The position numbers and the translations under genes are program-made. Source: Capitulum mitella (lineage: Eukaryota > Arthropoda > Thecostraca > Pollicipedomorpha > Pollicipedidae). Taken from it: a stretch of 64,000 nucleotides of DNA. The stretch's first letter is position 1, and each line of letters opens with the position of its first letter. The notes under the pieces are model-generated. The model was not told the origin of the DNA. It made no database searches and saw only the letters and a list, made by a program, of their open reading frames with translations. The stretch spans positions 21,005,081-21,069,080 of the forward strand of contig CP099848.1 in NCBI GenBank assembly GCA_030062745.1. The letters run 5' to 3'. Of this stretch, positions 1 to 10,329 are shown piece after piece.

Positions 1-1392
1 TCACGGACTTGTGTGAAAAACTGAAGGCTCCTGATCCAGTCAGAGGGCCTCCGGGAGGGTTACTCAGGTGCTTAGACGCCAAGATGACCCCTAAGATGGA
101 TAGGTAGATAGATGGATAGACCCCTAAAATCCCGCACTTTTGAAGGGAACAAATGCATGCTTTTTTAAATGGGGTGACGCGCTTGAATTTCTTCGGTAAC
201 TTTATATGGCAAAAAAACGCGAAATCACATGACATTTCAGCCTAGGCCCGAGCAGACCAAAGTTTTTGTCATATCTGAAGCGCAAAAATAGGGACCTCGG
301 CCGGGAGGGCGGTCCCGCGCCGACCATTCGCCCTCCTCCCCCCCCCCCCCTCTCCGGCAAAATCCTGTATCCGTTCCTGGCACCCAGCATGATAAAACTG
401 CGTCAACAGCGTATATCATACATTTAATTATCATTACATACTAATTTATTTATTTATTACATACTAATACATACCAGTTTATTCCACACCACATGAAATA
501 TAATGTGTGTAAAGACACAAAATGGAAGGATGGTTCTTGATATCTAATCATAGTCTATCGTTCCAAACATAGGTGCACCCAACGGCGCATTTCCTCCCCT
601 TAACAGCAAATGTTTTGCATTTTCACCATGTAAAACAGGGGACATTTCGACACTGCACTAGATCAAACGAGAATTCTCGTGTCCGGGATCTCCGCCCTTG
701 GTGAGCCGCTTCGCATGATCTAAATTACTGGAGCTTGGACTGTGAGACTTGTATGCTCCCTCGGCGTCGAGTCTGGAATACAAACAATTTAGTCTAAGCC
801 GTGGCTTTACCTGACCACGATTTCCCAGCACCAACACACGCGTTCTTTGACGTCGATGTTCGACACTCTGCACGGTTCAAATGGAGACGCGCTGATAGTT
901 GACCGAAGTAACCGCCTCGGTAACTTCTGCTTAGTAATAACCTGTCCGCGCATGCGCATATTTATGATCCCAAAGGAGTCTTGTTGGTTGTCGCCAAAAT
1001 GTATGATTTATCATCTAGGCGTAAGTTATCTGAGCAGATGGATCGTAGCAGAATAAAACACAGATTATCAGCGGGATGAACTGTCTTCAAAAAGAGAAAG
1101 AAGTAATCCGAATAGGGATTTTTGGGAGACAGCTCAATGTGGATAACAAATGGAGCTTTTGAATGATACATTTCTTGAAAGATAATATTGAAAATGCGTT
1201 CTTGTTTTAGCAGTTTGTGATCTTCCTGTTAGCCACTAAGGCTTCATTTTGTTCCCGTTTTCTCTATCAGAAATCTCCGTTTATTAATTTTATGAATATT
1301 AGTGAAGGACTGATCCAGCCGAAATCCACACCTTGACATCGAACCAAGACTTTTTTCTTCGAGTGTAGTCGTTTACGTACCAATGCTAGGGC

Positions 1393-1725
1393 AAAAAAAA
1401 AGTTAGTTCTGTGAATATACGTTTACGTATTCTTGCGCACATGTCTTTGTGTTTACGTGCTGAACACATCCGCACTTTTGCGCATAGGTACATTTGCGAT
1501 ACGTGCGTTTGCGTTATGTGTTTTTCCGCATACGTACATTTGCCATGCGAATATTTGCACTTACGTTCATGTGTACGTACAGTCATCTGACATACGCTCA
1601 TTTGCGGTTACGTACATTTGCACTTACATTTGCTATGCACGCATCTCTGGTAAGTATATTTGCGCTTAGTACACTTGCATTTAAGTGCATTTGCGTACGT
1701 ACATTTGTCCGGTTCCCAGCAAGAA
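1393..1725. repeat. Degenerate TACGTACATTTGCG minisatellite, copy A
   Basis: About twenty degenerate 15-17 bp units built on TACGTACATTTGCG, with many TACGTA palindromes. The array lies about 0.9-1.2 kb upstream of the cuticle gene. Reading frames through it, on either strand, are only the translated repeat. The array is duplicated at 13913-14236. Confidence 0.8.
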
Positions 1726-2427
1726 TGCAACTGTAAATCACACCAAGGGAAGGTAAGCAGTCTGTACATCATGCTGATGCGTTTCCGGACGTTGTAGTAA
1801 TCATTGGAAATATGCGATGTTCTATCAAGCAGAGTTGCGTGTCTTTCACTCACCACTAATGCTAAACGTTAGGTGACGCTCAGTTCCTCTGCAGTGTAGT
1901 ATCCCCGACTGAATTTATGCGAACCACACTTATCTAAGGCGTACGTGTACCAAAAATAAAACGATGTAAATATTGCGCGCGTGTAGCACGTGCTTGCACA
2001 TACAGAAAGCGTTGTTTTGCGCTTACGTAACCAACACCTCATCGTATCGAACAGGGATAATTTGTTTGGTATAACCTAGAGTATTTCTGATAGACTCCCA
2101 CACCCAAACCAGCAACCGTCTCCAGCGACCGGGGAGTTCAGTCACATAGTCTGCCGAGGGAGAGAATCCCAGACTTTAATTCCTATCCAAGCCAAATGTT
2201 TATGACCATTAACCAAGCCTTTATGGGCACAGATCCATGTCTCTTGCCAGCTGCTTGCAAGGAAATGTTTTAAACACCCATCTACTAAGGAGGCGGTGGC
2301 AAAACTGCAGTACATCCGGTTCGGAGAGAGAATGCAGCGGCCCCATTCATAACAGAGAGACGAGTTCTGAACCGTTCTGGCCGCATACAGCACACAAATC
2401 ACGACCGCCCCGTCGTGTCCTCTCCAA

Positions 2428-2616
2428 CCGCCAGTTGTGCAACCGCCACCCGGTGGCATTGACTCGATGAACTGGATCATCTGCCCGGCCCGGGCGTCCC
2501 TGTGGAACGGGCCCTCTGGCGGGGTAACCTGGCCAGTCCAGCGGTATAAAACGTGCCAGTCTCACAGCAGAGGCATCAGCTCATCTTTCGCCGAGCCAGC
2601 GTCTACACATCTCACC
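2428..2616 (+). promoter_or_regulatory. Core promoter of cuticle gene 1 (TATA box 2545-2551)
   Basis: A canonical TATAAAA stands at 2545-2551. A TCAG initiator-like sequence follows with its A at 2578, about 33 bases downstream, and the start codon is 39 bases further on. The roughly 110 bp from 2450 to 2560 are shared almost unchanged with both other cuticle genes, including the third, whose more distant upstream sequence is unrelated. The conserved part includes ACTGGATCATCTGCCCGG and CTGGCCAGTCCAGCGG just upstream of TATA. Confidence 0.8.
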
Positions 2617-3242
2617 ATGAGGCTGGTAAGTGTAAACGGTCTGATTTGTCCTTGGATCACTGACTAAAATCCTCTCTTTTCGATGTTGTGGTCAGTAGGA
2701 CTACTGATAGATACCTGGATCATGACCCATCCTTTCATTACCTTTTTCTACTGCGCACAGTACTGGAATGGATCCAACACGGAATCTTTTTCTTACAGTA
2801 TGTCTTTGCCGCCGCTGTGGCCGTCTGCGCCGCGGCTCCCTCGCAGTCCTACGAGGCACCGCAGGTCCGTGCTGCCCTCAAGCCTGTGGCCAGGATCCTG
2901 GAGGAGGTCAACGAAAACAACGGCGCGCAGGGCTTTAGCTTCCGCTTCGTCTCCGACGACGGCATCGAGCGGCAGGAGCAAGGATCGAACGACGCCGTCA
3001 CCGGCTCCTACAGCTACACGTCTCCGGAGGGCGTCGAGATCACGGTGCGCTACGTGGCCGACGAGCTGGGCTTCCGTGCCGAGGGTGCCGCCCTGCCGAC
3101 GGTCGTGCCGACCGAGTACCCGACGCCGGAGGTGCCCTCGACCGAGGCGGCTCCCGAGGTGCGCACCGTGCAGGGCTACGGGGCACCGGTGGCCGAGGTG
3201 CGGGTCGTCCCCGCCCCTCGGGTCAGCTACGGCTACCAGTAA
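2617..3242 (+). CDS. RR-1 cuticle protein, copy 1 (two exons)
   Basis: The product is a predicted 150-aa secreted structural protein that binds chitin fibres in the exoskeleton. Exon 1 (2617-2625) encodes only Met-Arg-Leu. A 173-bp phase-0 GT-AG intron (2626-2798, gtaagt to ttacag) follows, then exon 2 (2799-3242). A signal peptide covers residues 1-16, ending in an Ala run before Pro17. The chitin_bind_4 (Rebers-Riddiford, RR-1) domain spans about 40-103, with the hallmark core GSYSYTSPEG followed by RYVADELGFRAEG and Leu-Pro. The tail of about 47 residues is rich in Pro, Val and Glu and ends in YGYQ. A three-codon first exon interrupting the signal peptide is the usual arrangement for arthropod cuticle genes. 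A TATA promoter precedes it and a poly(A) signal follows. Fold and role are assigned confidently; the exact cuticle type is not known. Confidence 0.95.
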
Positions 3243-3502
3243 TCTGACCATGACAGTACCGTCTCCCTTATCATCAAGTCATCAGTACCGTGCCATTCTC
3301 GACAATCACCAACCGCGCTCTTCCGACGTGACCCAGATCAGTGTAGTTTGTATGTGAGGACTGAAGCATAGCTGTTTGAACTTAAATTATGTCCCTTGTT
3401 CGAACCTCTTCGTGTGCAAATGTGATGCTGCTTTGTGCCTGTATTTAAATGTATGCGTAACCTGTATGCGGTGTATGTGTATAGGCAGGAGAAATGAGTC
3501 AT

Positions 3503-3508
3503 AATAAA
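3503..3508 (+). terminator. Poly(A) signal of cuticle gene 1
   Basis: AATAAA lies about 260 bases after the stop codon on the coding strand, with a TG/T-rich stretch following within 30 bases. It is the only canonical hexamer in this 3' flank. Confidence 0.6.
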
Positions 3509-5698
3509 TGTTTTTGCATTAAATCTCTGTCATTGTCAGTCAAACCTCCAACTCAATGCAAGAACTAAATGGAAAACAGCTCATTGTAAACTGCAAGGCT
3601 GGAATTTTAAACAGCATTTGTAACAGTAACACCAGGCTCTGCGTGGCATTGCTCCAAACGCTGGGTCGTGTCCTAAATAATAACCGAGACGCATTTATAC
3701 AATAACAATGAAGTTCGCACGTTGCGTGCAAGCATAAAACACGATGTTTTGTCCGCAAGGCTCCTATATATGCGCAGAAAGTGGTTTATATCGAAAAATC
3801 GCCATACAACACAAACCGCATTTTCCAAATTTCCTACCTTTTTTGTCTGGAAAAGCAGTGGTGCTTACCACGAGTAATAGTGCTTACCATGAGTGCCCAT
3901 GGATGACGCAAAGCTCAGAGAGCAAGGAATATCACGTACAACATAGTGGGTGCACTCAAACAAATGCGCGCATTTTGTCACATCTGATGACATTTGGGCT
4001 GCTTTTCGTGTCTCAACGATCACTGAAAATAGGTAAAATGATTTGGGTCGGATATGATTTGCAGTTTTGGGTGGAGCTTCTATTCTCAATTCCAATCACG
4101 CACAATCAAGCTGGTGAGACACCACAAGGAGGACGTGTTCTACAGTCGAGCGATGCCGGTTTTCGAGCCCACACCTCGGCAGAGGCCGGCTCCGATCGGT
4201 TATGACAAGTCGTTGGGGAGTAACAACAGCCACCGCCACCACCGCCGGCTCCGACTGGTTCAGCGCCGTCCGCCCGTGTTCCGGACCGCGGACTGTCGCG
4301 CCGTAATCGCCAACAACGGGCGGCGGATCGGTGCCCGGTGACTGCGCACGCTCGGCAGCCACGGAGGATGTGCCGGCGTCCGTGCCTGGCCACACGACCC
4401 CGCCCCTCTCTGCGGCCTCCGTGCGTCGCAGGCTGGGCTGGAGCTTTATTAGCGCGTGGGTTTGCGCTCCCTGCACGACCATTAGTTTGAGGTTCCAGTT
4501 TAGTACGCACACCGATAAAGGTGGGTCCTCCGGTTTCCTGTGAGAATACGGCACGACGTAATGGTTAATTTTTTGTTCTGTTGCATGGCACAACTGTATA
4601 TTCATGGCATCGCACCAAGCTGTCTGCTCTCGAGAGAACACAATGGTCGGACGTGAATCCGGCTACTTGGGTGACATGCACAACCTAGCAATCCTTGCAA
4701 TCTGGCGGATGCACTAGTTCGTTCTCTTCTGGTGCTGTGAAAAAGAGGAGAGGCAAACGGCTTTGGACGTATGCATTGGCCATCCTTTCGCTGCGGATGT
4801 GCAAGGGATTGTAGCTGGACATAGATAATTTCGGCATCGGATCCCCGTTGATGTGGTCGCCGACAGACGGTGTGGAAGTAGCCTGTGGAAAGCCTGCCGT
4901 CAACCAGTTTCTCGGATGGCATGCAGTTTGTTGCAAACGCAAACCAGTTATCCAACGGATCTTTGCGAAATGGGAGTACACCACAGACAGATAGCAGTGC
5001 CTCATGACCGGTGTAGGAGTACAATCGCATTCTTCGGGGGACGTGGTGCGTGACGCTCACGGCGTAGGACGCTCTGGACCATCAGGCTCCTGTCTCGTCA
5101 GAACTGCTCAGTTGCCGACAGACGGAATGTCCCTTCTCACGACGAATGGTCTCCCCGTCTCGCGTTGCGCTGAAAATGCGCTGAAAATCAGAACACACTG
5201 GTTTTGTTGGCACGCTGCTGTTTGTCACTTCGCCAACCTCTGGTGCCTTCATGAAACGGCGAATAACGAGTTAACAGAGAGTTAACGTTCTCTGGTCTCT
5301 GTGCGACTCTGATACCGTTTATTTTTCTTGGCGCTGTGCGGACGCCGTCTTGTCTACCAAATACTCATGTCTGTATGCAAAGGTTTTATATTTTTCATAT
5401 CGTCGCTTCTGGCTTTCGACGTCAACCTCAGACACCGGCTCCTAAGGAATGTTCAGCTTAGCGAGCAACAAAACTGCACAGAAAAGCCTTATTGCCCTCG
5501 TTACGCGCCCGCTACCGACGCCCCAGACCGTACCGCGAACTCTTCACGTCGGATTCTCACCCCAGCTGAACGACCAAGGTCAGCCGATAGCTTGACCTAC
5601 GGTCTTCTCCTAGACGGCCGGCCAGCCGCCCAGCCGGACAACCACTTGGCCCAACCAGTGTCGCCATGTAAACAGCGTACGCTACATATTACGAAGCT
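3509..5698. other. Intergenic; GC-rich patch at 4110-4440 of unknown nature
   Basis: No supported gene. The patch at 4110-4440 is markedly GC-rich and open in several frames on both strands (for example 4096-4641 minus), but no frame shows a recognisable domain, and open frames are expected where stop codons are rare. The rest is AT-richer unique-looking sequence. Confidence 0.5.
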
Positions 5699-6340
5699 CT
5701 TTCAAGTAGGGATGCACCGGATCGGGATTTTTGTGATCCGGCCGGATACCGGATATGCCGGATCGGGGTGCCGGATATCCGGCCGGATATCCGGCCGGAT
5801 ACCGGATATTATGTTTACATGTTTTTATTTACTATTTTTATTGAAATAATGAAACCGAAAAGACTGAATAGAAAAGAAAAATATGGGAAACTGGAAAAAT
5901 TAGTAAAAAATGCCCACAGCTTGTGAGCCGATATCTTCAAGGCCAAATGGGGTGGAAAAGGTCAACTTTGGACACTTTATCGGCCTGTACATGCCATTCC
6001 GTACAACTTTTCGAACGAAACGGGGTGTTTGTTGGGCCGTTAGAACGTGGAATACGATAACTTCCATTCATTTGGCTTCTTGACTGGGGATTTTGGGTCG
6101 AGGTCATGCCAGGTCAATGACCTGTGACGTCATTTTTTCATCTTTTACAAATCAGATTTTGAACAACACGGGACAGTTTGGGAGTAAATGAGGGCGCGGC
6201 ATGTATCTTTTGGCGTATTTTCAGTCTAGGTGGCTAACATCGGTACATCTGGTCATTTCCAGCGTTTATATTTCTGTATGTATGTATAGCTATATATGTA
6301 TATACATGTCAGTATCAATATGCCAAACCTGTTTTAGAAG

Positions 6341-6790
6341 AGTCTTTGAATGCGTATTTCACACAAATCGATGCATTGCAAAACAAATCTGGACCACGTC
6401 ACAAAAACCTGTCCTTGGCCTTTGACGAACTTGACCTGAAATGACTCTGGCGTATATATATATGCGTCTGCATGTGCGCACACGTGTCTTTATTAGGGTC
6501 TTTAAATGCATATTTCATACAAATCGATATGTCGCAGAACAAATCTGAGCAAGGTTACAAGATATTTGGCCTTGGCCTTTAACGACCTTGACCTTCACTG
6601 ACCTTGGAATATGTAAGCGTATCAGTGTGCGCACACGTGTTTTTATTAAAACCTTCGAATGCATGTTTCATACAAACTGACATCTTGCAAAGCAAATCTG
6701 GATCAGGTCGCAAAGCTTGACCTTTGATGCCCTTAACCCTTATTGACCCTGGCTGTGGCCTTGGTACGTCCATCACTTATGCCCGAATGA
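6341..6790. repeat. Three-unit ~155-bp tandem repeat inside the hAT element
   Basis: Units begin near 6342, 6498 and 6652. They share TTTCATACAAA near the start, GCAAAGCAAATCTGGA-like sequence, a cluster of GACCTTGACC-type half-sites, and GTGCGCACACGTGT near the end. The last unit is incomplete. No reading frame runs through the array. Confidence 0.75.
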
Positions 6791-7139
6791 CATCGCCTGA
6801 CTGTGTTCAAACAGCAGTCTTAAGTAGAACGCCAGTTCTTTCACAAAGTTCCCACTTGTCAGCGACAACCGTCGTTTTCGTGATGTTTACCTGACTTCAA
6901 ATGCTTGAAACTTCAAAATTTCCAGCCGATTTCCAATTTTTCTACCCCATTCGATGAGTCATTCAATTGCCAAAGTAACAGCAACCAGCTCAGATGCGTT
7001 CTCCAGATATTCAAGAAGAGCAAGTGGGGGGGGGGGGCACAAAAAGACCCCATTCCAGTGCGCGTGTTACAAGACAGCTACAGCTGATTCGAGCTGTAAA
7101 AACAACGGGTGTCATAACGTGTTCCGGCTGGAAGGTTTG

Positions 7140-7890
7140 GAATCTCCAGAGCGTACGTGACAAAAAAATATTGGTGGGAAACAAGGTTCGGTACCGAAAG
7201 AGCAAGAGGTCACCCCAGGTCACCCAAAAACAAGAGGTCGCTCAAAAGACCCGCATCCGGAAACTGTCCCGCGGAACACATGAAATCGGAAAGAACGGGG
7301 CATTGCCATGGACGACGAAAGCTACTTCACCTACCACGAGAGGTGTATGTCAGGAAACCTTGGGTACTCTGTTGGAGCACGTCCAGCAGAAGTCCAGCAA
7401 AAGTACAACTGAGGCCAGAGGGCAAGTTTCCCCGTAATCTTTTCGTGTGGCCCGCCATCTCTCTCAGGGGTGTGACAAAGCCGGCTATCATGCCGGGTAT
7501 GGGTAATGTTGATGGTAACATGTACCGTGAGAAGTGCGTAGGAGATGTGCTCATCCCATATTTGGATGAGTACTGTTTCGACAGGGACATGTTGATCTGG
7601 CCAGACTTGGCCAGCGCTCATTATGCGAAGAAAATGCTCAAGTTGCTGGAAGAGGCCAGAGTGCCGTATGTAGTGCGTGACAGCAGTCCCCCTGTGTGCA
7701 CCAGGTGTGTCCTACTGAGGACATCTGGGGCATCATTAAGCAGAGGATGTATCAAGGAGACTGGTACGTAACATCCAAAGTCGCCCTAAAGCGCTGGATG
7801 AGCCAGGTGATCGCTGCTCTGGACCTAGAGATACCGCGTAAAATGCTGGTGCGCGTACCCAGGCGCGTGCGTCTTGCCGACAGATGAAAG
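7140..7890 (+). pseudogene. Broken Tc1/mariner-like transposase (DDE) inside the hAT element
   Basis: Three pieces of a Tc1-type DDE transposase lie in order but in three different frames. MDDESYFTYH at 7308 holds the first catalytic Asp. From about 7430, LFVWPAISLRGVTKPAIMPG runs to LIWPDLASAHYAKKM with the second Asp. From 7696, CPTEDIWGIIKQRMYQGDWY covers the third acidic site. The frame changes near 7412-7430 and again near 7690, so no complete protein can be made. The DNA-binding N-terminus is not recognisable and terminal inverted repeats were not found. It is either a relic nested in the hAT element or captured cargo. Confidence 0.8.
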
Positions 7891-8461
7891 GTGATGGAGA
7901 TGATCCATTGAGCAAGAACTGACCGCAACGGTTATGACTACATTTCTGCAAAGTTTAATGTTCATACAGTAATAAATGTGCTTACGGTATGACTTTAAAT
8001 ACTGTCTCATTTTCCAGTGCCCACAATTTATATTTTTCCTTGATGCATTTGTGTCAGAATTTGAGAAAAATAAGAAATATTTCGAAAAAAGGAAATCCTA
8101 ATATGGGCTGCTGACCGCTTGCTGGCTATTGTTTCACAGTTTTGAACTTGAGACCCATTCTTGCAAGATATGTCCGAACCCTCTCGGACCAATACAGAAA
8201 AGAATTGGTTCCAAGGTCTCCATACCGACTTGGAACTGCCAGTTACATCGACAATGTAACACAACAAGCCACGTTTCCCCTGAAACGGTTTTGGACGCAG
8301 ACATTAGAGCAACGTCTTGATTGTTCACCGGGAGGTTAAATATCCGGCAGTATCCGGCCGGATCACAAAAATATCCGGCCGGATACCGGATACCGGATAA
8401 ACTCTGATATCCAGCCGGATATCCGGCCGGACCGGATATCCGGTGCATCCCTACTTTCAAG

Positions 8462-9231
8462 TCCAAAACTTTCTTACGTTTTGCAGGTTTCAAATAGGAA
8501 TCCAAACACTGTACTTTGATTTTTGTTAACAATCATACGAGAAGCATTTGACAAAATACCAAACAACTCGGGTTTTGGCAGCCCCATTGATGTCTCCGGC
8601 GACTGCAGCTTTGACGTGGCAGCTTTGACGGAACAGGGTCGAGCCTCCCGCCTCCTATGCGTAACGCATTAACACAGGGCCCTCGCCTAAGCCTATTCGG
8701 CGACCTTACAAACCGTTTTTGAGTGGCGTTCATCGTCTTTGGAGCCCTAGTTGTTGAGCTCGCCGTGTGCACTATTCAGTCAGTTAGGTGTCAAGGATGT
8801 AGACTGAAATTCATGCTGTCAGACTTGTTCCTACCATGGCTCTGAATCGCCGCCGCTGGCTATTGGCCGCCTCTCCATTGACCTTCTCACCCTGCCTGCA
8901 TCCAGACCTGCCCGTCCGACTTGTATTGCCTGTGGCAGTTAGAAACAGCCCGGCAACGTCCTCTGCTCAGTGCTCATTGGCTGGTCTCAGATAAGGGGAG
9001 GAGCAATACAGCAGCCAGAAAGCCTAACAGCAGAGCTATCCAGTAGCATGAATTAATGTCTACATCCTTGACACCCAACTGGCTGGATTTAGCCACCCTG
9101 CGCCCCAGTGTTGACGGCAGTGGCGACCAGGTGTAACAGGCAGGTATAACCGGATGATTCTCACTCAGAATATTGGTTTTCGAGGGGCAATGTAAGATAA
9201 TGGCTTTTCTAAGTTCGGTGCCAAAACTGAT
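8462..9231. other. Intergenic, nothing recognised
   Basis: Unique-looking sequence without a supported gene, promoter or repeat. Short open frames on the minus strand (8533-8772) show no domain. Confidence 0.4.
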
Positions 9232-9566
9232 ATGATAATTCCGTCTGATACAAAATCAGGAATTAATCTGGCCCACTTTGGACCATTCAAAATCAAAGGC
9301 GCTGAAAGTGTGTTTTGCACTCTTTTAGCGAGTGAGATTTCATACATGGCGTTCGCTGAGAAAAGTTCATATCGACGTGTTTGTAAGTCAGGCAGTCAGT
9401 CAGTCAGTGTCCAAGCGTCCGAGAATCTAGCGCCTAAATGCGTCTGCTGACTGCGACACTAGTGGCATCATCGGGTGTGCCAACTCGGTGGACAAACTGT
9501 GGTGCACGTTTCGAAGGGATTCGTGGTGTGTGGCACGTGCCACGCGGCGCGAACCAGACCTTTACG

Positions 9567-9568
<2 letters not shown>
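9232..9568 (+). repeat. Interspersed repeat, SINE-like, copy 1 (partner 31540-31893)
   Basis: Resembles 31540-31893 over its length; shared stretches include GAGATTTCATACATGG, a CAGTCAGTCAGTCAGT run and GTGTGGCACGTGC. The right part (GGCATCATCGGG, then GTTTCGAAGGGATTC about 45 bases on) loosely resembles pol III A and B boxes. The copy ends in a long (AT)n tail. That combination suggests a tRNA-related SINE, but the boxes are imperfect and no target duplication was found. Confidence 0.55.

Positions 9569-9616
<48 letters not shown>
9569..9616. repeat. (AT)24 microsatellite
   Basis: 48 bases of uninterrupted AT directly after the SINE-like repeat. Confidence 0.98.
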
Positions 9617-9618
<2 letters not shown>

Positions 9619-9994
9619 ACGGGGAACCGCGGCGGCCGTCGAGTTCATGAACGTTGCATAAGCTTTACAGTTTACGACATGCGCGTGAAAAAAGAACAAA
9701 CTCATTGTTTTTTTTTTTGAGGAAGATCATATATTACGCATTGTGTTTTTCAGAATCGATTCATATATTTTTTGTCTGGTATGTTAACATAATGCAACAT
9801 GCTCGTGTTCTCAACGTACGACGGCACCGTGTGCTCGATCACCCAGGTTTGTGTGTATAGAAAACCTCACGTACGAAACTTCACATAAGAGAGTGTACAC
9901 AGAAAGAAATGCAACAGCAAACACAACTGCAATGTCGACTGGTGTCTTGATGCTCACCTTCAGATGCAAAATCAAACACATCGACAGACTCTCA

Positions 9995-10095
9995 AACAAC
10001 AAACAGACAGAGAGAAACAGGCATAGGCGTACAGATAGACAAAGACAGACAGACAAACAGACAAAGGCACTCAGACAGACATATATTGACATGTC
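9995..10095. repeat. Imperfect CAGA/GACA microsatellite
   Basis: Degenerate tetranucleotide run of the type AGACAGACAGACAAACAGAC. Frames through it on either strand are low-complexity translation only. Confidence 0.85.
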
Positions 10096-10194
10096 TACAA
10101 GCAAAGATGAAAAATATGAAAAAGCCCATCTCTTCGGCGATGAAGAGGTTGGGGTATCTTTGTTTGATTTTTTCACCGCCATTCTGGCCTTTAC

Positions 10195-10289
10195 GATTTC
10201 ATGTCCCCTCATCCCGAGAGTGTCGTCCATGACGCTGTCGATCTCGCTGAGGTTCTCACTCTGCTTGGGCGCACTGACGTCCTGCTCCT
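10195..10289 (-). CDS. Possible internal exon of an unassigned gene
   Basis: On the minus strand an acceptor-like CAATTTCAG ends at 10290, and 95 bases later comes a donor-like GTAAAG. The frame starting two bases in reads EQDVSAPKQSENLSEIDSVM followed by DDTLGMRGHEI, a charged, low-repeat, helix-forming sequence unlike the microsatellite beside it. No family is recognised with confidence; the ENL...I pattern is faintly like a SNARE heptad, but too short to claim. No partner exon was found nearby. It may be spurious. Confidence 0.3.
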
Positions 10290-10329
10290 CTGAAATTGTT
10301 TCACCATGGTTACGTCGAAGTAGTATAAA

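Larger units (their letters stand above)
1..3242 (+). repeat. Segmental duplication, copy A (partner 12521-15765)
   Basis: Positions 1 onward match 12521 onward almost base for base, with an offset of 12520 rising to 12523 through small indels. The match covers the 2.6-kb upstream flank, the promoter and the cuticle gene. The flank is visibly more similar between copies than the intron inside the gene. Similarity falls sharply after the stop codon, although short stretches of the 3' untranslated regions still resemble each other. The left limit lies outside the window. Confidence 0.95.
5707..8453. mobile_element. Complete hAT-type non-autonomous element, 2.75 kb
   Basis: The left end reads TAGGGATGCACCGGAT and the right end is its exact inverted complement, ATCCGGTGCATCCCTA. 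The element is flanked by a perfect 8-bp target duplication CTTTCAAG (5699-5706 and 8454-8461), which is diagnostic of the hAT superfamily. About 100 bp inside each end is packed with overlapping CCGGATATCCGG palindromes, presumably transposase-binding subterminal repeats. No hAT transposase is present. The interior holds a three-unit tandem repeat (6341-6790) and a broken Tc1-like transposase (about 7140-7890). The element is therefore probably a shell mobilised in trans. The perfect target duplication suggests fairly recent insertion. Confidence 0.92.

Noticed and set aside
2683-3357. Ser/Arg-rich plus frame overlapping cuticle gene 1 (also 15245-15820 and 29976-30497)
   Set aside because: It is the +1 frame of the real exon and recurs in all copies only because the DNA is conserved.
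4096-4641. 181-codon minus frame in a GC-rich patch
   Set aside because: No domain, no splice signals, and competing open frames on both strands.
9455-9530. A tRNA gene suggested by A/B-box-like motifs
   Set aside because: No cloverleaf could be folded; at most a tRNA-related repeat.
9811-10230. 139-codon minus frame with a Cys/Leu/Ser-rich segment
   Set aside because: Most of it is the CAGA microsatellite; only the part at 10195-10289 was kept, as a possible exon.
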